The notes under the pieces are model-generated. The model was given only the letters and a program-made list of their open reading frames with translations, was not told the origin of the DNA and did not search any database. DNA of 64,000 bases from assembly GCF_963676685.1 (NCBI RefSeq), contig NC_092345.1, positions 31,085,585 through 31,149,584 of the forward strand, read 5' to 3'. This DNA is from Mytilus edulis. Lineage: Eukaryota > Mollusca > Bivalvia > Mytilida > Mytilidae. The first letter of the stretch is position 1, and each line of letters starts with the position of its first letter. Shown piece by piece: positions 10,601-22,200 of the stretch. Made by a program: the position numbers and the translations under genes.

Positions 10601-13600
10601 AAAAAGGGGATAAATTTTCTCCTTGGCGTACTCCGAGATCACTCGAAAAGAAGCCCGAAATATCATTTCCCTTTTTGACACAAGATTTAATGTTATCATA
10701 CATATTAAAAATCACTCTTAAAATTTTTCCTGTAACTTGATTTTTTACCAACTTTTGCCATAACCCCAATCTCCAAACAGTATCAAACGCTTTCTTAAAG
10801 TCGATAAACGTACAATAAAGTTTTATCAGACTTAACACTTAAAGGACACACACGTTTAGATTGTAAGCACTTTCATGTACATGTTTAGATATTAAACATC
10901 TATAGCCCCTAAACATGTAACCAATTCGTCAACATGAAATGTGCTTAGAAAAGTGTTTAGGTCATAAACACAATTTTTACAGTACAGTGATCAAACTTTC
11001 ATTTGAGATTTGCATTTATGGCTACCCGTTACAATAGATCAAACGTTTTTCATTGTAGATTGTGTTTCATATGAGACATCTTCAAGAAGAGAGCGGGAGT
11101 GGATCGTAACCCTTGGCTAGCGAAGACGCATATGAGATGGCAGCAGTCGTTAACAGCACATTTGACATTGGTGTTTTATTTGTAATAAACATGATAAAAT
11201 AAAAGGGTTTGTGCTGTTGTGGCAAACTGAAAATCATGTAACGATGTTGAGTGTAGTTTATTTATTATCTATGTTCGCATGAAGTATAGCAAATGAATGT
11301 AAGACAAATTGCAGTCTCCATTCAGCATAGGTTCTACATAATTAATTACCAAATTTCAAGACGTTAGTTACAGTTTTCGTTGTATCATTATATCGTCCTG
11401 AACATGCATGAAATATTAGCAACTGGACTTTAAGCAACATACAATCAGATCGTTATGATTGCCGCAGGGACTCCAAAATCAAATTAAACCAGAAATAGTC
11501 TCTTTTTGACAACTGGGGTATGGATGCATCATTTCTAAGTTTAAGAAGATGGTTAGTACGCTGTTAATAGTTGTTGCAAGATTGTATACTAAGATACTTC
11601 CATTAGCACAGCTATCGTTTGTGGTGTAATATTTTCAGACATTTTGTTGTTTATTACAAAATGCAAGAAAAATAGTTAACTGATTGAACTCATATGTTTG
11701 GTTGGAATTTTAGAAACAGTTCTTAATTTTAAGACATTTCACATAAAGTTTTAAAAAAAGGGTCAGTTACACACTTATAAACTAACTTTCTTTTTAATAT
11801 TTTTTCAGACAATTCGTTTTAATACCTTTTATTTATTTTTGTCCATGAAGTGACACCTTTGTGAATCATTCCAATATAATTTCTACTTATAATATTGTAT
11901 TACATGTGTTACATTCCAAATATAGAACAGATATATGTCCCCAATTTGGTCTTCTAACGACGAAATTCGAGTACTGAATAGGTGACATGCGTACAGTGCT
12001 CTTTCTGCATTACCATATTAGCATAGCCCAGCTATTTTTAAAAAAACCAACTTAACATATATATATAATATGCAAGATAAAACCACTGGGTTGTCGATGT
12101 AATAACATGATCTATAAAATGTATTTATTAGGTCCAATGACACAGTTATCGCCCTTTGGTTTTCGTTGGAATATAGTCCCTACTGTGAACAGTGTAATAA
12201 CAGTATAACTTGCATTTTTTAATTGATACACTTTCCCAATTTATTTCTTGATATTTAATGCATGAAATATTAAGTAAGGGATGTAATTTCATGATATAAA
12301 AATTTAGGTGCTGAATCTTTATGTAAAGTAGTGATTTGGTCAGGTTAAAAAAGGTCAAATTTTATTACGTCGAAAGCTGTCAAACTGAATTTTAGACCCC
12401 CTTAACACAGAATTGTCAATATTTTGAGTAAGAGCTGGTAGAAGTTTCTATAAATTTGACATTATTTGTCCCACTAGTAGTACGTTACACTGTACAACTC
12501 TTTTTGAGAAAGAGCAGGTGCGATTTTTGCATGAACCCCCTGAGGGGTTCATGTTTATATATTGGTGAGTTTTGAATGTGTCTATGGGCCACTCGATATC
12601 TCTCGGCCGGAAGTCAGAATAAAAATCTCGGAACGTCTCTAAAATTTTCGGTCATATATACAGGTCTTAACAGGTTGTTATCTACGTCTATGGTATGGTC
12701 CCTTGATGGCCCTTGACGACGCAATTATATTTGTTTTAAAACGACCACTGTGTACTGTGTGTATCTGGGTCAATTATAACGTGGCATTGTCTGTTGTCTC
12801 GATAACATGTAAACTAATCATGTTTGAAGATTTAACCACGGGATACTGTGTATTTCATCATACTAGACTTACGGGAGATAAAATTCTGGTTAAAATATTA
12901 ATATAAGATCGGAAAACAGAAAGATAAATAATATTAGATCGGAAAACAGAAAGATAATATTCTTATCAAAAGTATTTAATTCAATCGGAAACAAACAAAT
13001 ATATACAAAATAAATACTGTATTTATGTTTCTGGAGAAACTAACAATGATTGCAATCAGAATATTTTTAGAGTTGCAATTAAAGTATTTTATATGACGAT
13101 ACTCTGCTTTGGTATTTTTTAATATTCATTTGTAAAGGAAACATAAAAATTAAATCTAAATAAATTCTTGCTTCCTACAAAAAAATGTGTATGAACAATA
13201 ATCATTATATTTCTACATTAATTATTTCATACCATTTTAGTTTTTATGTTTTATGAGTAATTATTATTTATTTTTTTGTATTGCAATATATCCATAAAAC
13301 GGAAAGTAAGATCAATTTATTAAATATTTAAATTTTAAACGGTCGTGAATAAAAATACTTGTGTGTTTTCAATTCATAAAGCATGATTTTAAATCCTTGC
13401 AGCTCACAACAACCGTACACATAATTTACAATAATTACAACAAAATTTAATTACAACCCCAATGTTGATTATTTTATACTGTTAGTATGGATTTAGAAGT
13501 CTTTGTATAGTAATATATTCACATAGTGGAATGTTAGAATTTAAAAATAGATTCATTCGATAAATAAAAAGTCCATCCGTAAATACTTGACGTTCGTGTT

Positions 13601-16600
13601 TATTGATATTATCAGGCGCGTAGCTCCCTATACGCTGACACGCAGTTGCGTGCACATCAATTCGGCATGCAATATGGCAAAATAAAAATTTATAAATTGA
13701 ATGTTAAAGGAAACACCTATGTTGTCACTTTTTTGTATCAAAGCCAGTATTGGTATCGACAACGTTCTCATACAGATACAGATGAAATATCATTAAATGA
13801 CGGCATTTGGTTTCAAAATAAAAGTTTTATTGGAGATTATGACAAAATCGAACAGTAACTTGTATCTTTTACAAGATTTGAATTTGTAATACTCAGTCTA
13901 TAATTAAGACATGTAGTTTTGGAGCATATTTTACAGTGTACGGTTTATTAGTTTGGAATGAGATGTTCCAATCGGCATTATAATTATCAAAACCCTTCGA
14001 TATCGTTGAAAATATGCCGAGGCGATGTGGTCGACAGACTACCGGAGCCAATCACCCTGCAAACACACCAAAAACAGTATTGGAAAGTCTCATTATTTTT
14101 TTGCGTTCATATGATAAATTAAGGGAACTGGAGAGTGGAGTCGCGTCTAGTATTATCAGAAAATCGCTTCTTTGCGCGGTATCTGCTTCATAGTGTTGTA
14201 GGAAATATAAGAAACGAACAAATCTCAACATTGTCTGAGACATACGAAACTGACTTGGCATGTTATTTTGACGAATTCAATTGGGAGGTCGCTCGATGCA
14301 GAACACGTACGCTGGTTTATAGCATCTCGTGGAGGTCTATTGGTGTACTACTTAACTATGTTGAAAACAATGAACAACGACAGTTACTAGCATTACTGCG
14401 TATTCATGGGGTTTTCAGTGTGAATATTGAATAAGTAATAGAGAAGTTTGTTTCTGCCTAGACCCGAAGAGCAGATTTTGGACAATTTTGAGTATATTCT
14501 GTAACACAAATATGTGTTGTTTATGTATTACTCCATTCAGAAGATTTATTAATAGTTTTACATTTATAATTTTTTTATAAGTCCTATCTTCTTATAGCTC
14601 CTCTTTTAACCGTCCTTTGACCGAAAACCGAAAAAAAAAATATTTTTCTGCATAAATGGGTCCCAAAATTTTTCGCCTCGATCCGCTCGGCGGTAGTTGC
14701 TTGCACATCGTTTCATTCTAGATACGCCCCTGATTATATATATTCAAAAGAATTTGAAAAAAATAACTAATAGGAACGTTATAGTTTATTATAAAATTTT
14801 AATTCAATTTTTGTTTGTTTGTTTTAATAATTTAACCTTCTAGCATCTAAACTTTATTTGTACTATGGTACGGTTTTGAAAATTGTATTAATTGTGTTGA
14901 CCAACTATCCTACACGTCTTGATTCATTCACATTATAGATAACATTTCAAAAGCACACTATATATATCGGTTTGCGTTCTCAAAAATTTCGGATAAAATG
15001 TCAATGCATCCGGAGTCAGAACATTTAATGTAAGCCGTTTGACATTCGATTTCAACTATTAGATTAATATTTGTGATGACGCAAATGCGTATTCTTTTCC
15101 TGAGTATCAGTGAGATGCTTTCTATTTACTATTTCGTGCGCTAAAATACTACTTGCATGCAAAACTATTAAATTCAGTCGTGGAAGCTTATTTTCGTTTT
15201 TGTTATCTAAATTCAGGACACGGCAGAAAGAGCTTTACATGTGACTTTCAAGCACGGTCATCATTACTAACGGTATTCTGACCTCGAGTTGTTTCTCTTT
15301 TGTTTCTTTTTTGAGACACTGTCCTATTATAAACTTTGGCCTTTTCAAAAAGCTGAGGATTGTCTACCCAAGGAATAGATTCCTTAACTTTGTAATGTAT
15401 TTAGCCTTTTAAATTTTTTCATTCGAGCGTTACTGATGCTTTTTTTGTAGACTTAACTCGTGTCTGGCGTTTTTTTTATATCTACATACCTTTTTACATA
15501 AATTGGTTATTTTGAAAGTGTGTACAGGTATTCATAAACTTCTGAATTAGGAAATTCTTTGGCAAAACTAAGTTTCTCTGTATAATGTTTGAATTGATTT
15601 AAGTAAAATCAGGAAATCCTTAAAATTTGATATGTTTCATGAGACCAAAATAAGTCTCTTCATAAGAGGTCCCAATCAATTGCATGCCACAGGTTTAACC
15701 GCATACAACATCTATACCATGAGTAAAGACAGCTTCAAATACGAGTTGAGAATATAAAGGTATTCATTTAGGAAACAAAATATAAAGATGTGATAGATAA
15801 AATAAATGCATTCAGAATTCCAGATTATAAAGCAATCTGAATGCATAAATTTATATTGCGATAGGTTTGTGCAATTTGCATAAGTCATCCGGTTAGTAGA
15901 AATTAGGATTTGCCAATGGGTTATAATCGGAAAAAATAAGTACATTCCCAAGTAATATATAGTCGAGCTTTAAAATAACTATTCAAGTAGAAGCTGTAAA
16001 TAAATACGTTCAACTGGCTTCTTCTATTCACAATCAATTATTTCAATTCAAAAGTAAACACAAATTCAGCAACAATCTTTTGGTGACCCGGCAGTCAGCG
16101 GTCTTAGGTTCATGTATTGCTTTTCTTTTTTTAAAGAAAGCAACTTGTTTTAATTTGAATGTATTGTCTAAAAGAAATGCACTACGAAATAACTGTGTTC
16201 TCGGGCCCGATTTAATTGGATATCCGTGTTACATTGTACATCTTAAGATGTACATATTTATCATTCCCGACTTTTGTAAATGTACAAAATATATAATACA
16301 AAGATGACTCTTATTAAACGCATCTAATTACATTGTATTATCATATTCGACCATCTTTATGTATAGAAATTCAATTTTGACTAGACCGTGAGTGTGTAAT
16401 TTAGTATCCCCTGTAGCTATAGGTTTACAAGTTCAAATATGTGGAATGCTACCAGACGACAATTTTTATGCTTAAGTGGTCAAACAGATGTCACATTGAA
16501 TTATAAGAAATTATTTTGTTTTTATTTCTAATGTGGGCATGTTTTTGTAAAGACATTTAGTAGATGATCTTAATGAAAATTTAAATATAATTTAAGATAA

Positions 16601-17378
16601 ACACAGGTTTAAACTAAATAGTTAAACTTATCAATGGAAGGTAGTGTATAGACATTTCGACATCATTAATTATCATACATGTACTCCTCTGTCACATGTT
16701 AGGAATGAAATTTACAACATGTTTACATTTTCAGCAATAACAATTGATTATATTTCTTAGAACAGAAAAACAAACTTGATTAGAACTATCATGAACCATT
16801 CTTAAAGTCAACGTAAACATTTGTTAACAACAAAACTATGATGTAAACTTTTGAAAGAAAAGCCGAAATCGTTTAAGGTCATCGTTGCCCGAGGGAGTTA
16901 ATTTGGTTTCGTAAAATTACATATTTTAAAGATGCAGAAAAATTTTACAATTTAAAATCTAACATTCAAAAACAAATCAGTACCAGAGCACTAAATTGTA
17001 GCTAGCAGACACGGTAAGGACATTGGTGGTCTCGCCTGGTACACTATTATTATCTGTTATTAAAACATTTTTTGGTTTTATTAAATTATGGGGAAACTGT
17101 TAGGAATTCCAAATTTCATGTTGTATACATTTTGCATATTCACTTTACGTACCTGCAATTGCATCTGCATAACTAGAACAACTAACAGTTGTCACCACTG
17201 TAGCTTGTGTTCGTCTACAATTTAACCATAGTCCAGAATGTCCAATATTTCCTAACGTGTGCGTACTAGATAATGTCCAATATGGTGTAGCTAATGCCAC
17301 TATTTCTACAATACCACCAATAATAATAACAACAATCGCAACAAACGAAAACCGTGAGAATTTATCAAAAAACTTCAT
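7492..17378 (-). CDS. Claudin/PMP22-family four-transmembrane protein, complete three-exon gene
   Basis: The exons 17378-17153, 8875-8726 and 7691-7492 join to a 191-residue protein; both introns have GT-AG ends and phase 1. Transmembrane segments lie at about residues 11-31, 77-107, 115-142 and 161-184. The first extracellular loop carries the claudin-type signature: W34, G49-L50-W51, C54 and C66. Claudins and their PMP22/EMP relatives are tetraspanning membrane proteins of cell junctions, and their usual length (about 160-230 residues) fits. The start ATG at 17378 puts a short basic N-terminus before the first membrane helix. The C-terminus ends PRINS with no long tail, so PDZ binding is not obvious. 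Intron 1 is 8.3 kb and repeat-filled; intron 2 is 1.0 kb. Claudin versus another family member (EMP, stargazin-like) cannot be decided by eye. Confidence 0.85.
7843..8055 (+). repeat. R2-family copy in claudin intron 2
   Basis: Contains GGTTTAGCTAGCTATAAAAC, CAGGTTTAATCCACC, TGTACCAAGTCAGGAG and CTCGGAGTTCAGTATTTTTG. A matching copy lies at 61.8-62.0 kb. Confidence 0.7.
8726..8875 (-). CDS. Claudin-like gene, exon 2
   Basis: The acceptor is TTTCCAG and the donor GTGGGT. The 150 bases restore the frame (G|GA ... GCA G|) and encode WMVAVRALNVIGMIFASC and onward, the second membrane helix, followed by a short basic cytoplasmic loop and the start of the third helix. It is too short to show as a long open frame and was found by looking for a phase-1 exon between the two flanking ones. 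Confidence 0.82.
9291..10031 (-). pseudogene. LINE ORF2 C-terminal region, separated by one stop codon
   Basis: In frame with the reverse transcriptase upstream, separated only by TAA. It starts KRILSLRSSTPNYMVYGETG, the segment that normally follows the RT thumb in such proteins. Near the end it has a cysteine/histidine cluster (LCTLCKNNCIGNQFHYLCVC) of the nucleic-acid-binding type. About 240 residues, otherwise open. Confidence 0.75.
10038..10838 (-). pseudogene. LINE reverse transcriptase, N-terminal-truncated part
   Basis: About 266 residues with the core reverse transcriptase motifs in order: FIDFKKAFDTVW (motif A), GVRQGENLSPFLFSIFLSDL (template-grip region), FYADDTIILAE (catalytic YADD) and NTDKTKIMIF. 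Before truncation it would have copied the element's RNA at the target site. The frame ends at an in-frame TAA after ERVH and continues in the same frame as the next entry, so one substitution splits a single protein. Clade not assigned. Confidence 0.85.
10840..13605. other. Rest of claudin intron 1, no gene seen
   Basis: AT-rich. Two small structures stand out. A perfect hairpin ATGAACCCC-CTGA-GGGGTTCAT lies at about 12531-12553. A short direct duplication of AGATCGGAAAACAGAAAGAT lies at about 12905 and 12936. No coding exon or RNA gene is evident. Confidence 0.5.
13613..14732 (+). mobile_element. DNA-transposon-like element with CAGG(C/G)GCGTA ends
   Basis: The left end is CAGGCGCGTAGCT and the right end, read inward, is CAGGGGCGTATCT. 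Both are followed within about 30-40 bases by a TTGC..GCACATC-type segment. The direct repeat ATTAT flanks it (13608-13612 and 14733-14737). The interior carries two short frames, 13646-13858 and 14013-14434, that I do not recognise. Such ends resemble hAT-type termini, but hAT elements make 8-bp duplications and only 5 bp are seen here, so the superfamily is open. Confidence 0.55.
14013..14434 (+). pseudogene. Unrecognised frame-shifted coding remnant inside the element
   Basis: An ATG at 14013 opens MPRRCGRQTTGANHPANTPK and continues with a helical, charged stretch (SYDKLRELESGVASSIIRKS) to a TAG near 14193. An overlapping frame from 14135 stays open to 14434 (…NEQISTLSETYETDLACYFDE…). The base composition is more GC-balanced than the surroundings. 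One frameshift would join them into about 130-140 residues. No domain is recognised. Confidence 0.3.
14740..17140. other. Claudin intron 1, 5' part, no gene seen
   Basis: AT-rich intronic sequence. Short open frames (for example near 15.7-15.95 and 16.08-16.3 kb) lack splice context or protein-like composition. No repeat end or RNA gene could be defined. Confidence 0.45.
17153..17378 (-). CDS. Claudin-like gene, exon 1
   Basis: Encodes residues 1-75 plus the first base of codon 76. It holds the first membrane helix (FVAIVVIIIGGIVEIVALA) and the whole first extracellular loop with the GLW motif and the paired cysteines C54 and C66. It ends GCAG followed by a GTACGT donor. The reading would continue only two codons into the intron. 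Confidence 0.85.
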
Positions 17379-17379
17379 T

Positions 17380-18075
17380 GTTCAACAAATATTACTGACA
17401 CTTTTAAAAGACACAAATTTGATCTTTTGTTGTCATAAATATATCCAGCAATATTTCTAATATATCCAGCAATATTTCTATCGTTGCCGGAAGCATGCGG
17501 TCAAAATTGAACGAATTATTGTCACTCCCAACTAAATGGTTATCAATAATTTGTTCTTTCACATCTTTTTGATTTATTTAGCTGGGAGACAATGTTTATC
17601 AAAAGAATAGACATCAAGGTCTTTCATATATTCACTACACCATACAGGTAAACACATACATAAGAAATGTCGCGGTAAACTTTACTTGCATGTGTATTTG
17701 AACGTAGAGCGACGAAAGCGTTATTCGCATTGTATGTAACGCTTAATCCTTTTTCTATTATACGTGTGTTTATTAGTCTCCGTAATCCCTATTTCACGAC
17801 CCGCTACATTTTAGGTGTTAAAAGTAGTGCATGTTTTATATTCATTACTTGTTTAATTCAAATTTGAGAGATATGACTATAAATGATGCAATAATAATCA
17901 TTTGACATTCTCTAGAAGGTTGTGTAATAACCATGGAGACGGAATTTGTTATTATTGTTCTTGTACATGTTACTTGGTTCTACTTAAACGAAAAAAATCA
18001 CATGATCAAGGCACAAACAACCTCTAACTGGTGTATTTGGTTGTTTTGATTTGTTTTGCTCATATTTAGAATAGG
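17380..18075. other. 5' flank of the claudin-like gene
   Basis: This is upstream of the minus-strand ATG at 17378. A 21-bp unit ATATATCCAGCAATATTTCT(A) is tandemly repeated twice at 17439-17480. No convincing TATA box or upstream exon was recognised, so the transcription start is unknown. Confidence 0.4.
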
Positions 18076-18077
18076 TA

Positions 18078-18840
18078 TAAAAAAAGATATGGTATGATTG
18101 GCAATGAGATAACTCTCCACAAGAGATTAAATGACACAGAAATTAAAACAAATGTAGGTCACCGTATGGCCTTCAACAATGAGCAAAGCCCATACAGCAA
18201 AGTCAGCTATAAAAGGCCCTCAAATGACAATGTAAAACAAATCAAACGAAAAGACTATAAATGCCTAGAACAAAAGCACATTTTATTTCTTAATGGATAC
18301 TAATTAGTGGGCAGCATTTTGCCGCAAAAACTTGTAAAATTTGAACTGATATATCTTCCTTTATTTTGTGATAAATTCAAAGCGATTTAAAAAAATCTCC
18401 AGCTCAAGTTTTTTTTTAAATTATAAATGCCATTTATAAAACAGCACAAGGTATAACTCATGTATTCAGAATACACATAAAAAATTATGCCTTCTTTTTA
18501 CAGCACAAGGTATGCCTCATGTATTCAGAATACACATAAAAAATTCTGCATTCTATATATGTCTGGTACCATAGTAAGATATAACAAGCCTCGAAAGATG
18601 AAATTCAAACAAGAAAACAAGCGGCATGAATAATGTACATTTTTTTTTACCAATAACGATAAACACATAGGATATAAAGCAAAAAAACGACAACCGCTGA
18701 ATTACAGGCTCCTGACGCGGGACATGCAAATACAGAATTTAGCCGGCGTACCTTATTTGCTGGCGCCAAACCTAGCTCATGAACTGGGACAGTAGTGTAA
18801 CAGTACAAAATTGGAACACACTATAAAAGCATGACATTTC
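18078..18840 (-). repeat. R1-family copy with an internal duplication
   Basis: R1 motifs at 18088-18250 (GGTATGATTGGCAATGAGAT, GGTCACCGTATGGCCTTCAA, CTATAAAAGGCCC) resume at about 18680 (GACAACCGCTGAATTACAGG, CTCCTGACGCGGGACATGC). Between them a roughly 60-bp unit with CAGCACAAGGTAT and CATGTATTCAGAATACAC is present twice (about 18443-18560). Confidence 0.6.
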
Positions 18841-18844
18841 CGAT

Positions 18845-19455
18845 CAGATCGATACAAAACACACACACATACACACAAAACTAATTATAAACAAACACAA
18901 AGTACAGATTTGAGCTTTTCACAGTTACTGAAAGCTAACTCAAAGTCAATAAGAGCATAAGAGCTCATACAAACTTATGTGCCTAAGATTGAAAAAATAA
19001 TCAGTATACATGCAATATATAATGCATTTAGTAAAAGACGTCATTCAAAGTGAAAATGAAATGTTCAATGCCAAAATATGAATTTTTCAATGATCTGATT
19101 ACAACGATTTTTTTTTTAATCTTTTAGAATAAGTTAATTTAACGGATAGTATCAAAATTTACGGGCTCGGGAAACAACATCATAGTAAATAAATGCAACA
19201 GTAGTATACCGCTCTTCAAAACTCATAAATCCATGGACAAACAACAAAATCGGGGTATCAAACTAAAACCGAGGGAAACGCATTAAATATAAGAGGAGAA
19301 CAACGACATAACACTTAAATGTAAAATATAATATTTTCTATCATGTTTGTAATAAGTCTTAGATACGTACAGGTAAAGCCAAACTTTTAATAATGCATTT
19401 CAAAAAATATCTTTCAACTATTTCTTACTTCATAATTTTTACCTACATTAGGTCA
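18845..19455. repeat. Unassigned stretch with R2 fragment
   Basis: 19185-19315 is a reverse R2 fragment (GCAACAGTAGTATACCGCTC, AAACCGAGGGAAACGCATTA, GGAGAACAACGACATAACAC) that also occurs in forward orientation at 40.4-40.55 and 55.0-55.1 kb. The rest shows nothing I can name. Confidence 0.5.
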
Positions 19456-19462
19456 CAATATA

Positions 19463-19904
19463 GAATCAAATTCAAAACAGTGTGGCTGTGGCCATTGATT
19501 GACACATTAAATTCATCCATTGACTGGGACAATTTACGTGAACGTTTGTCTGTAACGACCACTGTTAACGACGTACCTACGATAGACATTTAAACTGTGG
19601 GGTCACCAAAGGTTTCTTAACGCCTTTAATTATAAAATAATTCGAAAAATTAATCAGGAATAACCTTTATGTTTTGATTTATATAATTGGTATGAATCAA
19701 ACATCGTGTTATTTCTGATTAATTTTTCGAATTACTTTATTAAGGTGTTGAGAACCTTTGGTGACCCCATAGTTTAAGTGTCTTTAAAAAGTACATAGTG
19801 AGCAGTGGTCGTTACATACAAACGTTCACCTAAATTGTCCCAGTCAATGGATGAATTTAATGTGTCAATCAATGGCCACAGCCACACTGTTTTGAATTTC
19901 ATTC
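19463..19904. mobile_element. Foldback element, copy 1 (TA-flanked)
   Basis: The two arms of about 170-190 bp are inverted copies starting GAATCAAATTCAAAACAGTG on the left and GAATGAAATTCAAAACAGTG when the right end is read inward. They surround a spacer of roughly 90-100 bp. TA flanks both ends (19461-19462 and 19905-19906). A second copy with an empty paralogous site is at 27.1 kb. The short frames within the arms, containing AVWLWPLIDTLNSS-like text, are mirror products of the inverted repeat. Confidence 0.75.
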
Positions 19905-20066
19905 TAAAATCCTGCCAGTTTGCTGTATATTTATCAAATTGAATATCTGGTAGCTGTGCATTTGTGAATACAAATAATGGTCCGAATAAGATCAAAATCT
20001 TTTGAACTTTATAATAATTCTATAATGCCAATTTCAGAATAATTAGTGTAATTAGAATAATGATAA

Positions 20067-21235
20067 AATTGAGAATGGAAATGGGGAATGTGTCTAAGCG
20101 ACAACAACTCGACCACAGAGCAGACAACACCATAAGGCAACCATGGGTCTTCAATGTAGCGAGAAGCTCCCGCACCCGGAGGCGTCCTTCAGCTGGCCCC
20201 TAAACAATAAAATTGAGAATGGAAATGGGGAATGTTTCAAAGAGACAACAACCCGACCAAATAAAAAACAACAGCAGAGGGTCACCAACAGGTCTTCAAT
20301 GCAGCGAGAAATTCCCGCACACGGAGGCGTCCTTCAGCTGGCCCTAAACAAATATGTAATAGTCCAGTGATAATGAACGCCATACTAATTTCCAAATTGT
20401 ACACAAGAAACTAAAATTAAAATAATACAAGACTAACAAAGGCCAGAGGCTCCTGACTTGGGACAGGCGCAAAAATGCGGCGGGGTTAAACATGTTTGTG
20501 AGATCTCAACCCTCCCCCTATACCTCTAACCAATATAGAAAAGTAAACGCATAACAATACGCACATTAAAATTCAGTTCAAGAGAAGTCCGAGTCTGATG
20601 TCAGAAGATGTAACCAAAGAAAATAAACAAAATGACAATAATACATAAATAACAACAGACTACTAGCAGTTAACTGACATGCCAGCTCCAGACTTCAAAT
20701 AAACTGACTGAAAGATTATGATTTCATCATATGAACATCAGGCACAATCCTTCCCGTTAGGGGTTTAGTATCATACCATCAAAACATATATGAGAAGAAC
20801 ATAACCCGTGTCGTGCCAACAACTGTTTTTAGAATAAATGTGTTTAGTTCCGATGCAAAGACCTTATCAGTGACTCAATATTAACGCCAAAATATGCAAT
20901 CTTTAATGACTTGACAACAGTATCGTAATTATATCCTTCTTAATCAGTCCATTCAAAGGTTTTGTAAGTTTCTGAGGTGAATACTGACACCTTTGTGCTT
21001 TATAAAGAATATTTCCATAAAAAATTGGATGTGAAATATGTATACTAGTTCAGTGATAATGGACGTCATACTAAACTCCGTAGTATACACAAGAAACTAA
21101 AATTAAAAATCATACAAGACTAACAAAGGCCAGAGGCTCCTGACTTGGGCAAGGAGCAAAATTGGGACGGGGTTAAACATGTTTTTTGAGATCTCAACCC
21201 TCCCCCTATACATCTAGCCACTGAAAAAACATGCT
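20067..21235. repeat. R3-family cluster
   Basis: Two tandem copies of a unit with GAGAATGGAAATGGGGAATG, GACAACAACCCGACCA, CAACAGGTCTTCAATGC and GGCGTCCTTCAGCTGGCC start at about 20073 and 20209. Longer R3 sequence follows (GTGATAATGAACGCCATACT, CAAAGGCCAGAGGCTCCTGA, GAGATCTCAACCCTCCCCC). A partial second copy of that part lies at about 21045-21235. The part at 20840-21010 reads, on the minus strand, as a remnant of a retroelement C-terminus also seen at 49.1 kb. Confidence 0.65.
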
Positions 21236-21239
21236 CTGC

Positions 21240-21525
21240 TTACTGACAGAAATACAAAACTTACCATGTCAGACCCTCATTTCAAGTTAAGGAATTCTGC
21301 CACTTATTAACCCAGAAATAACAGATAACTTGATATAGAATACATATTGATTTAGTACACGTACCATCAAAAATAAATATATTTGGTGTTTGTTGTACCA
21401 ATAGATTTCTAAAATTTACTATTTATACTGTACTGACGTTTTTTCATGTGTTTAGAATTCCAATTGTTTCATTTTCTGCAACTAATACAACATCAAAGGC
21501 ATATGATAAAGTTTTTAATTTTCCA
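21240..21525. other. No gene seen
   Basis: AT-rich spacer between the R3 cluster and an inverted-repeat complex. Nothing recognised. Confidence 0.4.
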
Positions 21526-21800
21526 CTGTCAATATCAATAGAGGTCGGTCATTTAAAAACGTACCACCGTATCATATACGTTGACGTATACGCATCTGCA
21601 GATATACCAAAAAATATTATGTGATCCCGAGCTTAAGACTATTATACGTTTTCCCTCTGACCCTCTGGTATCTTTCGCCCCTCTTTTACTACAATTAATA
21701 CAGCAAAACAATTAGATGCTTGCATTAGAAATTAATCAGTTGACCGTTTGCATTATTGAAAGTATATACAATTAAAGCTTGGGATCACATAATAAATAGA

Positions 21801-21936
21801 GATTAATACATGGCCTTTTCCATATCAGGCTGGGTATCATCCCGAGACCCCCATATCAGCTCGAGACGGAGTCGAGGTGCTGATATGGGTCGAGGGATGA
21901 TACACAGGCTGATATGGAAAAGGCCATGTATTAATC
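21801..21936. repeat. 136-bp near-perfect palindrome
   Basis: The two arms of about 57 bases, GATTAATACATGGCCTTTTC… and its complement, differ at only a few positions and flank a loop of about 20 bases centred near 21868 (CTCGAGACGGAGTCGAGG). In RNA or extruded DNA it would form a long hairpin. Confidence 0.8.
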
Positions 21937-22045
21937 GCTTTATCATATACTTCCGACAATAGTTTTATGTAAGGCAAATAAACAAATGCAATAACTAAAA
22001 CAGTCAAAAACTTTATACAGAAGGTAATAGTGATCAAAGGTACCA

Positions 22046-22200
22046 GGATTATAATTTAGTACGCCAGACGCGCGTTTCGTCTACATAAGACTCATCAGTG
22101 ACGCTCATATCAAAATATTTGTAAAGCCAAACAAGTACAAAGTTGAAGAGCAATGAAGATCCAAAAAGTTGTGCCAAATACGGCTAAGGCAATCTATGCT
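22046..22200 (+). repeat. R4-family copy
   Basis: Contains TACGCCAGACGCGCGTTTCG, CATAAGACTCATCAGTGACG and GTTGTGCCAAATACGGCTAA. The same core occurs at 24984-25095 and, in reverse, at 40640-40700. Confidence 0.75.

Larger units (their letters stand above)
9044..10838 (-). mobile_element. 5'-truncated non-LTR retrotransposon (LINE)
   Basis: A reverse transcriptase coding region (10838-9291) is followed by about 240 bases of 3' region and an A tail (T run 9044-9052 on the plus strand). The 5' end stops just before the RT motif YCTFIDFKKAFD, so the endonuclease and N-terminal part are missing. This is typical of incomplete reverse transcription. It lies inside claudin intron 1, in the sense orientation. 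I could not identify a clear target-site duplication. Confidence 0.8.
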
